DNA from: Siphonodentalium dalli | Taxonomy: Eukaryota; Mollusca; Scaphopoda; Gadilida; Siphonodentaliidae | Reading direction: 5' to 3' | NCBI GenBank assembly: GCA_032622095.1 | Contig: CP136063.1 | Span: forward strand, 89,569,980 to 89,633,979 | Length of the DNA: 64,000 bases | Shown here: positions 11,870-22,657 of the stretch, piece after piece | How positions within the stretch are numbered: position 1 is the stretch's first letter | Layout: each line of letters begins with the position of its first letter | Program-made: the position numbers and the translations under genes | Notes under the pieces: model-generated | What the model saw: the letters and a program-made list of their open reading frames with translations, nothing else | What the model was told of the DNA's origin: nothing | Databases searched by the model: none

Positions 11870-12110
11870 TACAGGGAACGGACATAAAATGTCACACTGT
11901 GTAGTACGGATCTACTTCAGCACACCAGCAGTTGGGCATTATGCCTAACTGGAACTCTGAGAATCTAGCAACAGTTTCATGGTATCTCAACATTTGAATC
12001 AGTATATGATGTTCCATTGATTGTGTGAATGATAATAGCCTTTCAGCGGAGTCAGTTTTATGGTTTTTTCATGATATTCACATTATATTGTTATAATTTA
12101 ATCATATTAA
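11870..12110. repeat. family D-like fragment
   Basis: Shares TAGTACGGATCTACTTCAGC, CTGGAACTCTGAGA and CAGTATATGATGTTCCA with inverted sequence in 3305-3545 and direct sequence in 38560-38700. It lies about 45 bp upstream of the exon 6 acceptor. Confidence 0.5.
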
Positions 12111-12233
12111 AGCTGCCAATCCACAGAAATACTAAAACACGATTGGTTGTCACACATTTAGCCATTAGGGTTATTTCACTTTAGCATAAATGTATTGATT
12201 ACTTTCCACTACAGAAATGACAGCAACACTGAG

Positions 12234-12447
12234 CAGTGTTCGCGCTGTCGGTGGCCAAATTGGCCAATGGCCAATATTTTTCGAATTTGGCTAATAAAAA
12301 TTTCATTGGCTAAAATTTGGCTAAACATTTTTTTACCCCAATTGGAGACGGAATGAATGGAGCTGGAAAGCTAATTAAAAAGCGTTGAATAGATCGACAT
12401 TCAAGACGAAGTTAGGCAACGAATGTTTCGGTCCAGCGTGAACACTG
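12234..12447. mobile_element. 214-bp TIR element
   Basis: Inverted ends CAGTGTTCGCGCTG and CAGTGTTCACGCTG, with an interior rich in TTGGC/GGCCAA motifs. The CAGTG tip is hAT-like, but the flanks ACACTGAG and ACATATAG match at only 5 of 8 bases, so the superfamily is uncertain. Confidence 0.5.
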
Positions 12448-12472
12448 ACATATAGAGATATGATTACCCCTA

Positions 12473-12649
12473 CAGTAATGCCCTAAATAATCGACTCCTT
12501 AACCACAGCAGAATTATGGGTAATTTTTCAGGATTTAGTTGGAAATATGGCTTGTTGCCATTCATCAAAAAGCTCTCACTGAGAGCTTTCCGATGAATGG
12601 CAACAACCCATATTTCTAGTTAAGGAGTTGATTATTTAGGGCATTACTG
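12473..12649. mobile_element. Tc1/mariner-like foldback MITE, family M, copy 4
   Basis: TA-flanked, CAGTAATGCCCTAAATAA tips. One arm has a deletion after CAACAACCCATATTTC. Confidence 0.7.
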
Positions 12650-12864
12650 TATATACCATCTGCCTAAATTGTACATGAAAACTATTTGATACTTCCTACC
12701 ATTTAAAAGGAAATTTTGATGTTGCATCAGAATTCCTTCGGGTAGGACTGCTGTGCCAAATCTGTAATGATAACCCTCAGTACACAAGTACCTAGAGAAA
12801 TCAACAAGACTCATGCTAACATTTGCAAAGAAATGAAACTAACAACTCAGTGTTAATAATAATT

Positions 12865-13746
12865 CAGGGACCAGCCGAGAGGGCGACGTGGGCGACTTCT
12901 TCGCCCTAGCGCCGTCCGCTTCGCCTTATTTTTGCAGTCGGGCGAAGTTCAAGTCGCCCTAAAAATTCCAAAGTTGACTGACGAAATTCGGCAAAATGCC
13001 CCAAATAATTTATGATAATTTACAACTGTCAACTGTGATTGCACACAATACTCCACTATCAGGGTGTATCATGGTGTTATAAAACAATTAACACCTGTAA
13101 TGCTCCAATCGGGAAGCATGTTGACAACGGAGTCTGATTACTGGCAGCTGTGAAAACATCGTCGGGCTCAAGTGTTAATCTGGTTGTTGTTATTTTTAGA
13201 TTACCGTGATTACCACACCTTACAATAAAGATTACAACTCACACCTCTCACAATGTGTCAATTCATCACTCCCTCTATGGAGTTTGGTTAAAGAAATTTT
13301 AAAACAAATTCATTTGTGAAGCATATTAAAATTTCAAACGGGATTACTAACAGAGCGCAGTAAAAGTGTTCATGATTTCGTTTCGTTTCTGTTTGATAAA
13401 TATTGTTGGCATTTTTAACAACCCGAAAAATATGAAATAAAATCCTGTCATTCTCCCACAATTACGATATAAAATGCTGCTATCCTCTCACAATTATGTT
13501 TGGGTATTATTAATAGTTATTAGGGTCATGAAGTGAACATAATGACTCCATATTTCAACAATTGTTTCATAAGTTTAATTGACATATTTCATCTCTCCTA
13601 TTTTCGTTCTATAACGACTCCTGTCGTAGTACTGATCAATTTAAATTTTGTAGACTCACTTCGCCCTATAGAACGGCCACTTCGCCTTATTTTTATAGTA
13701 GGGCGAAGTCATTTCGCCCTGAAAATCTGGTCTAGGCTGGTCCCTG
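12865..13746. mobile_element. 882-bp TIR element, hAT-like tips
   Basis: The termini CAGGGACCAGCC and GGCTGGTCCCTG are followed by subterminal TTCGCCCTA/GGGCGAAG motifs at both ends. CAGGG is a typical hAT tip. The flanks do not show an 8-bp duplication. GGGCGAAGTC motifs also occur near the right end of the 31433-32585 element. No transposase frame. Confidence 0.55.
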
Positions 13747-14000
13747 AGCGTTATAGCCAAAATATATCAGGCACACGTGCTGCTACAGTGCTGCACACAG
13801 GCTATTACCAATCAAAATCAATGAATTGATAAAGCCACTTGATCAATAGATAATTGTATGTCTTGTTTCGATTAAGGTCATGATTTATAACCAAAACGTT
13901 TGAAGACAAATATATTGTAACATGCGTTATAGAATTAGTCTTCAAACTTTTTGGTTATAATTGCATAACCTTAATCGAAGCAAGAGTTATTTCTTAACCA
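13747..14000. repeat. dispersed palindromic repeat
   Basis: It contains arms around CTTGTTTCGATTAAGG and TAACCTTAATCGAAGCAAG, with an inner pair GTTTGAAGAC/GTCTTCAAAC. A diverged inverted copy spans about 56490-56860, including the flanking CACTTGATCAATAG-type words. Confidence 0.5.
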
Positions 14001-14616
14001 CTGGAAAATAGCCACAATGTCAATGTCCAAGAACACGACATTGTGACATCATTCAGCAGTGAAGACGTTAAAGTGATAGGTTTTATTTCATAATGGTTAC
14101 GATTCGGTTCCATGTCCATAATTTTGATCCAACCTTTTAAAAGTATCCTAGGAATCTACGGAGACGATGTTTGAGTTCAAATCGATAACTTGTAATATTT
14201 TAATTATATTGTATCTGGGACAATGGACCCTTATCAATTCTGAGTCAACGATTTTCGACCACTTCAAAACTAAGGAAGCTGTGCAAATGGTAAAGTGTAT
14301 AATTCTCTTCCTGTTTTTATCGTGGGTTTTTAACCAAGAGGAAAACAAACTATATTACATTAAAATAGCATTTACTTTTTATGGCAGATATTGACCAAAC
14401 TCTTATAAAATAACTGATGTTTGCAGAAAGCTTCTTGCCTGAAGTGGATTTACGAAGGAAGTAATGACTAATGAATATCTTTCAGCAAATTATAAACAGT
14501 ACAGAAACCATTATCCAAGATCATTTAAGGGTTCCAGACATCCAGTTACAACAACATTTTTTTTATATTTTAATCTATTTTACATCACTACTGTTTTTTC
14601 CAAGTTTATCCTTTAA

Positions 14617-14802
14617 CCCTTCCATGGCTGGAGCTTCCTGAAAGTTTGTGAGAACCCTGTGCCAATGCATTCTCTTAGATATGTGTTGGCCTAACAATAT
14701 TTTCCTTGTAAACCATTGCATTCTATTATATATGCAAGGCTCCCTAAGAGAATGCACTGGCACATGATCTTTAATGCTGCGCCAGCTCCCGTCAAGAAAG
14801 GA
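14617..14802. mobile_element. piggyBac-like MITE, family B, copy 1
   Basis: TTAA at 14613-14616 and 14803-14806. Tip CCCTTCCATGGCTGGAGCTT; other tip CAGCTCCCGTCAAGAAAGGA. It contains degraded CTTATATATG-type palindromes. Confidence 0.65.
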
Positions 14803-14806
14803 TTAA

Positions 14807-15061
14807 CCTTTCCTTATTAAATAGTCATTGACGAGCAGTTCTTTTATAAAATGTTCAGATAATAAGTTCAATGAAATGAACATAGCTCATATCAACCAAA
14901 GGTCATTTGTTGAATTTATTATCTGAACTTTGTCACCAACTAATCTGATCTTGTGTCTGTTCTCGACTTTTATTTCCTGAACACCCCTCCAAATTTATAA
15001 TATACCATTCCAATGCATACAATAATAACTGAGTGGGAGAAACCATTTAGTAAAGAAAGGG
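14807..15061. mobile_element. piggyBac-like MITE, family E, copy 2
   Basis: It begins immediately after the TTAA (14803-14806) that ends the family B element, so two elements share one TTAA. It contains the TTCAGATAATAAGTTCAA hairpin and ends at AGTAAAGAAAGGG. Confidence 0.55.
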
Positions 15062-15232
15062 CTAATGACTGGATACTGACTGAGAGGTAGTTAACTGATT
15101 CCCATTCATTCATTTGTATGGGTGTCCAGCTCTTTCAACAAAAATTATTAAAAAGTTAAATTTCCATGTCTATGATGGATCATGCCATGAATTTCCACTC
15201 TGGCTACTACAGTAGAGATCACATTTCAAGTC

Positions 15233-15542
15233 ATTAAAGTGATGTGAAACACTCCGGTATGGTGATAAAATAAAAATTGGAAAAAATATTTCTCAAAGTA
15301 CTTATTTTATATGAATATTAATCAAAATTGACCACACACATCGTCATTCTTATATATTAATTAATTGCAGTGACTCTTGATTGCGAAATCATTTGTGTGA
15401 GTTTATCACCGATAGTTGCGTCCCGAATCGAGATGTAAATATTTACAATTGAGTGTAGTCCAGACGATGTTTTAGTGGTACAGTGGATTTCTTAAAATTT
15501 TCGATGATGTTAGTAGAATGCTACATTTCCCAGGTTGGCATA
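15233..15542. repeat. dispersed host repeat, left part (interrupted copy)
   Basis: Shares AAACACTCCGGTATGGTGAT, ATATTAATTAATTGCA and CGAATCGAGATGTAAATATT with copies at 59010-59400 and 59587-59811. It is cut at ATA 15540-15542 by the 10.3-kb element and resumes at 25874. Confidence 0.7.
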
Positions 15543-16530
15543 TAGAGGAGCGGTCTTGACCAGAATTTATTTTTTTTAATTTTTTTCTTTACACACGGAA
15601 TAATTTAATATCATATGAAAGTAGAAGATGTTAGCTTCATGTTCCGCCCTGCTGTAAAATTTGAAAGTGGTGCCGTTGCCATGGAAACGACATGAACGCA
15701 ATGTAGACACATTTTGAGATTAAACCCTTTCAGCAGATTGTAAAAACAAATTTAATCCCTTTCTAGGACAAGAACAGTCGTTTAAGACCATTTGTTGATG
15801 ATTTGTCCACTATAACTATCTTCCAACTATTCCAGTACGAAATAGGTTGCACATTTAGGTTATTGGGGTTTTTATTGCCATTTTTGGGTGAAAAGTGGTA
15901 ATTTTTGCAAAAAATGCGATAATTTTGGAATTGTAACATTTATTGGATACTACATTGGCTACAGTAATAATTTATACATATTATGATAGCTCCATATGTG
16001 TACTTAAAAGTAATTTTGATAAAACTGCACAAAAGGCCTAGTACCCTGAGAAATACCTGTTACCATGGAAACGATATTAGAAAAATACAAAAATTGCCAT
16101 TATTTGAAAGAAATGAAGTCCTATAACCCTTGAGACACAATATAACTTTTTGAAATATGTTTTCTATGACATGCACTTTTAATCTGGACTTCTATGTTGG
16201 GTAATTGTTGTGATTTATTCAGCTGTTGTCATGGAAATGGACCTAATGTCGCCAAATAATGATGATTTCCATACAGCTGACATTTAAAGCGTGTAATGTT
16301 CTGAAGCAAAACATATTATGACAACCTGTTAATAGATGTCTAAAAACATTTTAAACGATAACTATGTCCAAACTATTCCAGTATAAATAGGATACACATA
16401 ATTATAGGTAATGATGGTTTCATTGCCATTTTTTGTGAGAAGTTGCGATTTTTGCTAAAAATGCGACAATTTTGGAATTTGAACATTTATTACATGTTTT
16501 GATCATTTTATTCACAATTTCTCAGTTGTT
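15543..16530 (+). repeat. left terminal inverted repeat of the 10.3-kb element
   Basis: Matches the reverse complement of the right arm through shared blocks: CTTTACACACGGA, ATATCATATGAAAGTAGAAG, GTTCCGCCCTGCTGTAAAA, GTAGACACATTTTGAGAT, TTACCATGGAAACGATATT. The word ATTGCCATTTTT...TTTTGGAATT recurs at about 15873 and 16420, so the arm itself contains a repeated subunit. Confidence 0.75.
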
Positions 16531-16821
16531 TCCGTGCAGCTAGACGCAAATTTTTTATTGTCGGAAATTTACTGATTAAAATTTAAAAATAACATCACGT
16601 ATCTGGAAAAATCAAAAGATTCGCAGTCTGGGAATGAAATTGATTTGAAAGCGAACAGTTGATGATTATAAGCTACATTCCTACAGAGGAGTTACCTGTA
16701 TTTGGTCAAGATAACGATATACCGAGTTCCCGGAATATAGTATATCCGAACTCCTCTGGATCGAATATAGACCTGCGTACCGCTATCATTATGAATAATA
16801 TGGACCAAACAGGGTGATAAT

Positions 16822-17035
16822 AGTTGATGATTATGATGATGCATACGACGATGATAATAATGACGATGATGATGGTCCTGATGATGATTTTGATGACGAC
16901 GACGATGATGGTGATGATGATGCTGATGATTTTGATGACGACGACGATGATGATGATTATGATGATGATTTTGAGGACGATGACGATGATGATTATGACG
17001 ATGATGATGATGATGATGATCGTGATGAAGATGCA
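16822..17035. repeat. GAT/GAC trinucleotide microsatellite
   Basis: About 210 bp of (GAT/GAC)n directly beyond the stop codon of the 1601-codon frame. It yields poly-Asp, poly-Met and poly-His frames on both strands; these are translation artefacts. Confidence 0.9.
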
Positions 17036-17051
17036 TTATTTCTGACAAATT

Positions 17052-20000
17052 CTACATGTCAAGAGTGTCAGTATTTTCTTCAAGAGGTATTGGCTGTATG
17101 GAATCTTGTCGACGACACTCATTGTGACATCTGCATTGTTCTGTGCACGATAGGCCAACCAATATACACAAACAGTGACGTTCCGAATTGCATTCTCTAT
17201 CAGAGCAAAACAAATGAGTAACGTCTCTCAATTCTGTGGGCGCGGGTTCTGCTTTAGAATAGATGGGCTGCATCACTCCATTCGGGTCACGTTTCCAGCC
17301 AAAATCTAGGGGAGAGGGTTGTTCTGGTTTTGGTGTGCTGCTTCCCATCCATATACATAATTGATGCACGCATCTCGACACATGCTGAAGTAAAGCATCA
17401 TCTGTTGGTGGCAAGGTCAGAGCAGACTTGTCTGTTGATGTTGCAAGTATATACCGTAGTTCATTCATATTCGAGCACAAACCGCCATTGGTATTCTTCT
17501 TGTCGCCATATAATTTCATGACAAATTTCCTGGAAACTGACATGGAATCTGTACCAGGCTGACATATATCCGAAAGTTCCTTTAGCTCCGAACGCTTCAA
17601 TTTCATCAACGTGTTGTACACTGTTCTTTTTCCGATACCCTGGAAGGAGGAGGTTGTATCACAGCCAGTTAAAGCGTGCGCTGCGGGAAGAGCCCTGCAG
17701 AAATCTTCACCCAGAGTATTTAATATAGCATCAATTGAAATAAAGCGTCGTCTATTTGTAGATTTGCTTTCATGTCCTGACAACATGAGTGTTGGTTGGC
17801 TTATAGCTCCAGTTGCTCTGTGCTGCAGTAAAAGAACCATTACATCGGTGTCATCAGATTTGATGATGATTCTGGTTGTATGGTGTGGTGATTGGGTGGC
17901 ATGTAGGATCATCCTAGTATCAGCCTCCTCGTGGTTGCATGCTAGTTCTGGTATGTCCCGGATGCCTTCTTTTGTAATTTCTCTCACAAGTTCTCCAGAT
18001 TCATATCCGCCAGCTAAAACCACTCTAATACCATCTGGAATTACCCGGGATAATCTCTCTTCAAGCTCTTTGCTAACAAACGTAACTAATTGCTTCTTGT
18101 TTAATGAATTCTGCAGGAACCTGTGGAATTTCGGAACCTCTCTAGAACCGGAGACAACATGGGTTGCACTTTCGCCATCACCATATCTGCGGACGCGCTC
18201 AGCGTCTTTGATAGACCCCGTCACGTCATAACGATCAAACACTAACACACAGCATGAAACACACATGCTTCCACAAAGCAAAGCCATAAGTCTCTTCGCA
18301 ACCACTCCTGCAAGATCCGAGAACGTAATGAAGAGTGAATCATTCAGTTCCTGGATGAATGCCATGCCATCTATTATTAGCATAGTTGCTTCAGGACCCA
18401 TGGGCTCCAAAACATGCGACCCGCCAGTTGCGTTTTCTTCAAGTTTCTTTGCCAGCTCTGCTTTTGATGTCTTTCTGAATGTTCCGTCGTTATTAAAAAG
18501 TGATATGGGTATTCCTGAGAGCTCGTATTTAAGAACATCTTGAAGGGAAATATTCCGCTGTTTGGACACGGCCAGCAATCTTCTGAACAGTACCTCAGCA
18601 TCGATCTGGATTGACACATTGTTCATCTTCGTCACTTGCTTCATATCGCCAAATGTAGAAACCTTGAAGCGTGGATCTGGTTTCCAAAAACTACACCTGT
18701 CATCAGATTGCTCCAGCCGTTTCTCAAAAAACACACCACAACACTTCTTGCTTCTTTCAATGCATCCGATCAAATCTTTTTCGACATTTGCATGTGCAAC
18801 CAACCCTGTAGCGATATTAATTAAATTCATAGGAACATCATCGGACCTGAATGGATTTTGCCACTGTTCTCCAATAAGTTTGTATATTTTGCTGACATCT
18901 TTGGAATCTCTTATTGTCTGCGACGTGTGGCCCATGGGGGTTGCTTTGGTGTATGGCTGCTTGCAAAGTGCTTTAATCGCAGACGAATACTCAGCTGATA
19001 CATGTCTTGTTATAAGCCATCTAGTAAGCGCAGCTTTCCTCAAGGTAAAACCAATCACACCGCCTCTACCCTTACAGTCTCTGTTGATTGTCTGCTCCAA
19101 TGCCTGATCTGTCGGCACACAGTTGAAGTTACACGAATTTGAACGACGTACAACAAACCCTCCATTTGCAAGATGGTTATACGCATCATGGTTTTCTGCT
19201 TCCAGTGTTCTCATTTCAGTCAGATATACCGGTAGGAACTTGGCATAATTCATCCGTCCAGATGCTCTCATCCAAGGTATGATTTCGGCTAAGGTGTTCA
19301 AATGTAGATCGAAGTCTGCATCCCGGTCAGCACGGATTAGCCGCATTAAGATGCCAACTACGTCCAGAAAATTACACCAGTAGGTGAATGTCTTCGACTG
19401 GTCCTTCCCCATCCTGATGAACTCATCCATGCTACCAACCAAATTCTCACACGAATCTTCAAAGGCCGAGCAGAGCGTTCGGATTGTACCCTCATCTTTC
19501 ACACCAAAGGCGACTTCAATTTCTTTCAAAAGATTAACTTGTCCTGGCAGAAGAAGAGTACTACCTTGTTGTACAAAATAGTCAGAAGCTGCGTCCAATA
19601 AGAGTCGTGTTAGAGCTTCCATTACGAGTTTTAGTCCCCGCACGGCTCTGGAAATCTCTTTGCCTTGGAGCATTAATCTAGCGGTTCCATCAGCATACAC
19701 ACCAGTGTCCACGAGCATAGAGTGTAGACCTCCATCGCCATACAGCTTCCCAATGCCAGCAACAGCGGACATGATGACGTGCAACATCCCAAGTCTCATG
19801 GTAACGTTATTGTATAAAATAGGTGGCCGGTTCCACATAATCTCTTGTGCCTTCGCATATATAGGCAAATCAGCCGTTACAAATATATGTGACTGTCCCA
19901 TAGCATGGGAAATGCTGACAAGTCGAACCAGTGCTTTGTAGATTGTTGCAGGATCTGATGGGGATTCGTCGATGAAAGGAAGATACCTAACCGTTGCAAC

Positions 20001-21857
20001 GGGTGGATCAGACTTGGTAAGGACGGCGTTGAAATCAGTCCAGGAAGGAATTTGAGGCTTTTCCGCTGCCCGACGAACCAATATCCAACTGAGATCTCTT
20101 CTTTCGGATCTTGTTTTTGAGGGGTGTGCTTGGTCATGACTACAGTCAGCACCAGTTATCATCGGAGGTTCAGGTCGTTTGGATGGTTTTCTGTAAGCCT
20201 CCTCATCATGTGCCTTCATTTCATCAACACTCTTCATGACTTTCACCTGTGTTCTCTGCAAACCGCTTTCCTCCTCATCGACTTCATGGATAGGCCGCTG
20301 GAATAATACTGATGCCATCGAATGTGTTGTAGATTTGCCATCGATTGTTTCCTCATTTCTGTCAAAATTGTCAATTGCAGCATCAATGGGTTGTGATCCT
20401 TGAATGCTGCGATGAATCAATCCCTTTGGAATAAGAACCGTCTCGGAAGACTCGACCTGGTTATTGGCAACTGTTGACAAGAAACGTCGTACTTCATCAT
20501 AAGACACGCAAAATCCAAGTGAAGACAGGGTATCAAGCAGTGCTCGACTTCCGTAGTCGTGGTGTAGCTGGATTCCTAGCCCCATCATTATGGGCATTCT
20601 CATATGTCGACTTGATGCTACGATTGCATGGCATAGACAGATCACCGTCATTCTCTTGTTCCTCGAGTCTGTTGAGCATTCAAAAGCTTCTTTAGAGATG
20701 AGCCAAGACATGAAGTCTAACAATTGTTCTGGCACACATTTAGCACATTTCTCCATATTAATTTCAGATGGTGAAGTATACTTGTCACTGGGCTGTATTG
20801 TCTCGCACGATCGACGTAGAATTTCAGCCGCCCTATGAAGCACCTGCTCATCTGTCATATCTCCATGCTCTAATATATCTTCGTTCATTGTTTTGTTGGT
20901 AATGACCTCATCCAGCCTAGCTATTGCGTCTAAAGCTTCGTAGAGACTGATAGTTGCACCGAGTATAACATTTGATTTTCCTTGTCCTCGTTGTGAGTGG
21001 ACTATAATCTTGTCACCGAAGTGTTCCAATATCCTCTCTTGTAATCGTCGGGCTGTGCATATGTTATCTTCGGGTGATAGGATACTATATTCTTCATGAA
21101 GAGATCGCAACAGCATTGCATTTCGATCCACGAGAATGTCTTGGTTGATAACTTCAACAATTCGATTGAAGGCTTCGTCTTGGACATTTGTGTAGTCATC
21201 ATCAGCTGGTCTATTCGACAAGTTGTACTTGCTGATATAGCTTGACATGCAGGATGAATGGTACTTTCCTCCATTAGCTTTTATGGAGCCGGTATCAATT
21301 AGATGCATCATGACATCATCTCTGCGATCACTGGCAGCTTTGCTGACATTATCCATCCTTTCTGACGTTTCTATTGTATGCAATGTCCTATCTTTCTTGT
21401 GTGATTTTCTGTGACAGATTACACACTTTGACCAGTCGAGTTTTGCTGTGGTAGGTCGCATTGATTTCCGTAAGCTCAGTCCTTTAATAGCCACTGGTAT
21501 CTTGGATCTATGTTTTGGACGACAGCTGTCATTAATGTGCAGAATGTTTTGCTTACTTGTGTATGCGAACATGCAGTTTCTATGGTATTTCAAATTATTG
21601 ATGAGAGAATGCAAATTGTCTTCCTCACGATCCAGTATTTCTTCAAATCGATAATGGACTTCGTCACTTCGCAATTTGGCAGCTTCCATGAAGGAGTCAA
21701 ATCCGACCGCTGTCATTGTGCTCATCTTTCTCTTTCCAGCTTTCTGTTGGCAAACTACACAATACTTTAAATTGAACCCGACCTTTCGCTTCTTGGTTCT
21801 TAATGGTTGCAGAGGAATACTTCTTTTTCTTCCACCTGTAACGAAGAAAAACGACAC
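17052..21857 (-). CDS. Academ-type transposase / FEN1-XPG-like nuclease fusion
   Basis: One uninterrupted frame of 1601 codons. Residues 33-95 and 145-203 are two related zinc-type units (CVVCQQK...YHRNC; CVICHRK...YHSSC). Residues about 490-930 look like a DDE core: candidate residues D496 in DNFDRNEET, D663 in VTADLPIY and E921 in DQALEQTINR. Residues 1155-1420 carry every acidic site of a FEN1/XPG nuclease: D1163 (IIDGMAF), D1208 (VFD), E1310/E1311/D1313 (HEEADTR), D1335/D1336/D1338 (SDDTDV) and D1400 (LTGCD), followed by a helix-hairpin turn GIGK (1407-1410). Residues 1551-1581 form a CXC-like cysteine cluster. A cut-and-paste transposase with a flap/bubble nuclease is inferred; nuclease homology is from motif order. 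The family is multicopy in invertebrates. The first codons are doubtful: a splice acceptor sits at 21837-21836, so the true start may lie in an upstream exon. Confidence 0.85.
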   Translation of the reverse strand: MSFFFVTGGRKRSIPLQPLRTKKRKVGFNLKYCVVCQQKAGKRKMSTMTAVGFDSFMEAAKLRSDEVHYRFEEILDREEDNLHSLINNLKYHRNCMFAYTSKQNILHINDSCRPKHRSKIPVAIKGLSLRKSMRPTTAKLDWSKCVICHRKSHKKDRTLHTIETSERMDNVSKAASDRRDDVMMHLIDTGSIKANGGKYHSSCMSSYISKYNLSNRPADDDYTNVQDEAFNRIVEVINQDILVDRNAMLLRSLHEEYSILSPEDNICTARRLQERILEHFGDKIIVHSQRGQGKSNVILGATISLYEALDAIARLDEVITNKTMNEDILEHGDMTDEQVLHRAAEILRRSCETIQPSDKYTSPSEINMEKCAKCVPEQLLDFMSWLISKEAFECSTDSRNKRMTVICLCHAIVASSRHMRMPIMMGLGIQLHHDYGSRALLDTLSSLGFCVSYDEVRRFLSTVANNQVESSETVLIPKGLIHRSIQGSQPIDAAIDNFDRNEETIDGKSTTHSMASVLFQRPIHEVDEEESGLQRTQVKVMKSVDEMKAHDEEAYRKPSKRPEPPMITGADCSHDQAHPSKTRSERRDLSWILVRRAAEKPQIPSWTDFNAVLTKSDPPVATVRYLPFIDESPSDPATIYKALVRLVSISHAMGQSHIFVTADLPIYAKAQEIMWNRPPILYNNVTMRLGMLHVIMSAVAGIGKLYGDGGLHSMLVDTGVYADGTARLMLQGKEISRAVRGLKLVMEALTRLLLDAASDYFVQQGSTLLLPGQVNLLKEIEVAFGVKDEGTIRTLCSAFEDSCENLVGSMDEFIRMGKDQSKTFTYWCNFLDVVGILMRLIRADRDADFDLHLNTLAEIIPWMRASGRMNYAKFLPVYLTEMRTLEAENHDAYNHLANGGFVVRRSNSCNFNCVPTDQALEQTINRDCKGRGGVIGFTLRKAALTRWLITRHVSAEYSSAIKALCKQPYTKATPMGHTSQTIRDSKDVSKIYKLIGEQWQNPFRSDDVPMNLINIATGLVAHANVEKDLIGCIERSKKCCGVFFEKRLEQSDDRCSFWKPDPRFKVSTFGDMKQVTKMNNVSIQIDAEVLFRRLLAVSKQRNISLQDVLKYELSGIPISLFNNDGTFRKTSKAELAKKLEENATGGSHVLEPMGPEATMLIIDGMAFIQELNDSLFITFSDLAGVVAKRLMALLCGSMCVSCCVLVFDRYDVTGSIKDAERVRRYGDGESATHVVSGSREVPKFHRFLQNSLNKKQLVTFVSKELEERLSRVIPDGIRVVLAGGYESGELVREITKEGIRDIPELACNHEEADTRMILHATQSPHHTTRIIIKSDDTDVMVLLLQHRATGAISQPTLMLSGHESKSTNRRRFISIDAILNTLGEDFCRALPAAHALTGCDTTSSFQGIGKRTVYNTLMKLKRSELKELSDICQPGTDSMSVSRKFVMKLYGDKKNTNGGLCSNMNELRYILATSTDKSALTLPPTDDALLQHVSRCVHQLCIWMGSSTPKPEQPSPLDFGWKRDPNGVMQPIYSKAEPAPTELRDVTHLFCSDRECNSERHCLCILVGLSCTEQCRCHNECRRQDSIQPIPLEENTDTLDM
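21836..21850 (-). promoter_or_regulatory. probable 3' splice site at the start of the long frame
   Basis: The minus strand reads a pyrimidine tract then ACAG|GTGG (TTTTTCTTCGTTACAG). Codons 1-7 (MSFFFVT) are exactly this tract read as protein, and the first conserved cysteine is at residue 33. This suggests an upstream exon, with the apparent methionine start lying in intron. A candidate donor (ACATG|GTGAGT) is near 24618, but its frame does not give a clear start. Confidence 0.5.
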
Positions 21858-22217
21858 TTGAGTATCGTCAAATAGTGTGAGATAACATCATGTATGTAAA
21901 CACTAACTAATTCCGTGAATAATCGTCAAGATCACATTGGTGTATTGAATATAAGTATGTCATTCCAACATCATTATGAAGCAGCCCCCTTATTTGGTTG
22001 ACATAAAATAAAACTAATCACTAAATGGGACTATTATGCATAAAATAACATTTATTTGATATATTTGCATGCACACTGCACAAAATATCTCGATGCTATT
22101 TGTAAAAAAAAATCGTACTTTGCAGTTAACTAGCTAATGGAAATCTAATTCTACCTTTTTCTACGAAGCAAATAATATAGAAACCAGTAATAGCATTTGA
22201 GTTCAGTGTCCCTTTAA

Positions 22218-22468
22218 CCCTTCTATGACTCGAGCTTCCTGAAATGTTGTGAAATCTGTGCCAATGCATTCTCTTATATATGCGAGTCTCCCATAGATAG
22301 CATATATGAGATAATACACTGGCCTAACAATTGTTACCTTGACCGTGTAAGCCAGTGTATTATTTTATATATGCGAGGCTCCTATGGGATCGAGACTCGC
22401 ATATATAAGAAAATGCACTGACACAAGACATTTAATGTTGCACCAGCGCAACTCCAGTCATGAAAGGG
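22218..22468. mobile_element. piggyBac-like MITE, family B, copy 2
   Basis: TTAA at 22214-22217 and 22469-22472. Tips CCCTTCTATGACTCGAGCTT and CCAGTCATGAAAGGG. Two copies of the CTTATATATGCGAG palindrome. It lies inside the 10.3-kb element, upstream of its gene. Confidence 0.7.
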
Positions 22469-22657
22469 TTAATTCCGGCTGAACACTGGGAAAATTTATT
22501 CCAAACACAATGACTGTACCTTCCATGGTCTAGCCTTTACTAAATGATGGTGGCTGGTAGCGTCAAATAATGAAGTTAGGCGTCTTCCAAAGTCTCCAAT
22601 TCATATGCCATCAAGTTTGCTGAAAAGATATTAATGATCATATACAATCCTGCATTA

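Noticed and set aside
12865-13746. 8-bp target duplication to confirm hAT
   Set aside because: Left flank TAATAATT and right flank AGCGTTAT do not match, so hAT assignment rests on the CAGGG tips only.
16692-17221. Long His-rich, Asp-rich and Met-rich frames on both strands
   Set aside because: All are translations of a GAT/GAC microsatellite; no codon constraint beyond the repeat.
17611-20838. Plus-strand frames of 60-206 codons opposite the 1601-codon gene
   Set aside because: Shadow frames; the minus frame has conserved domains throughout and these have none.
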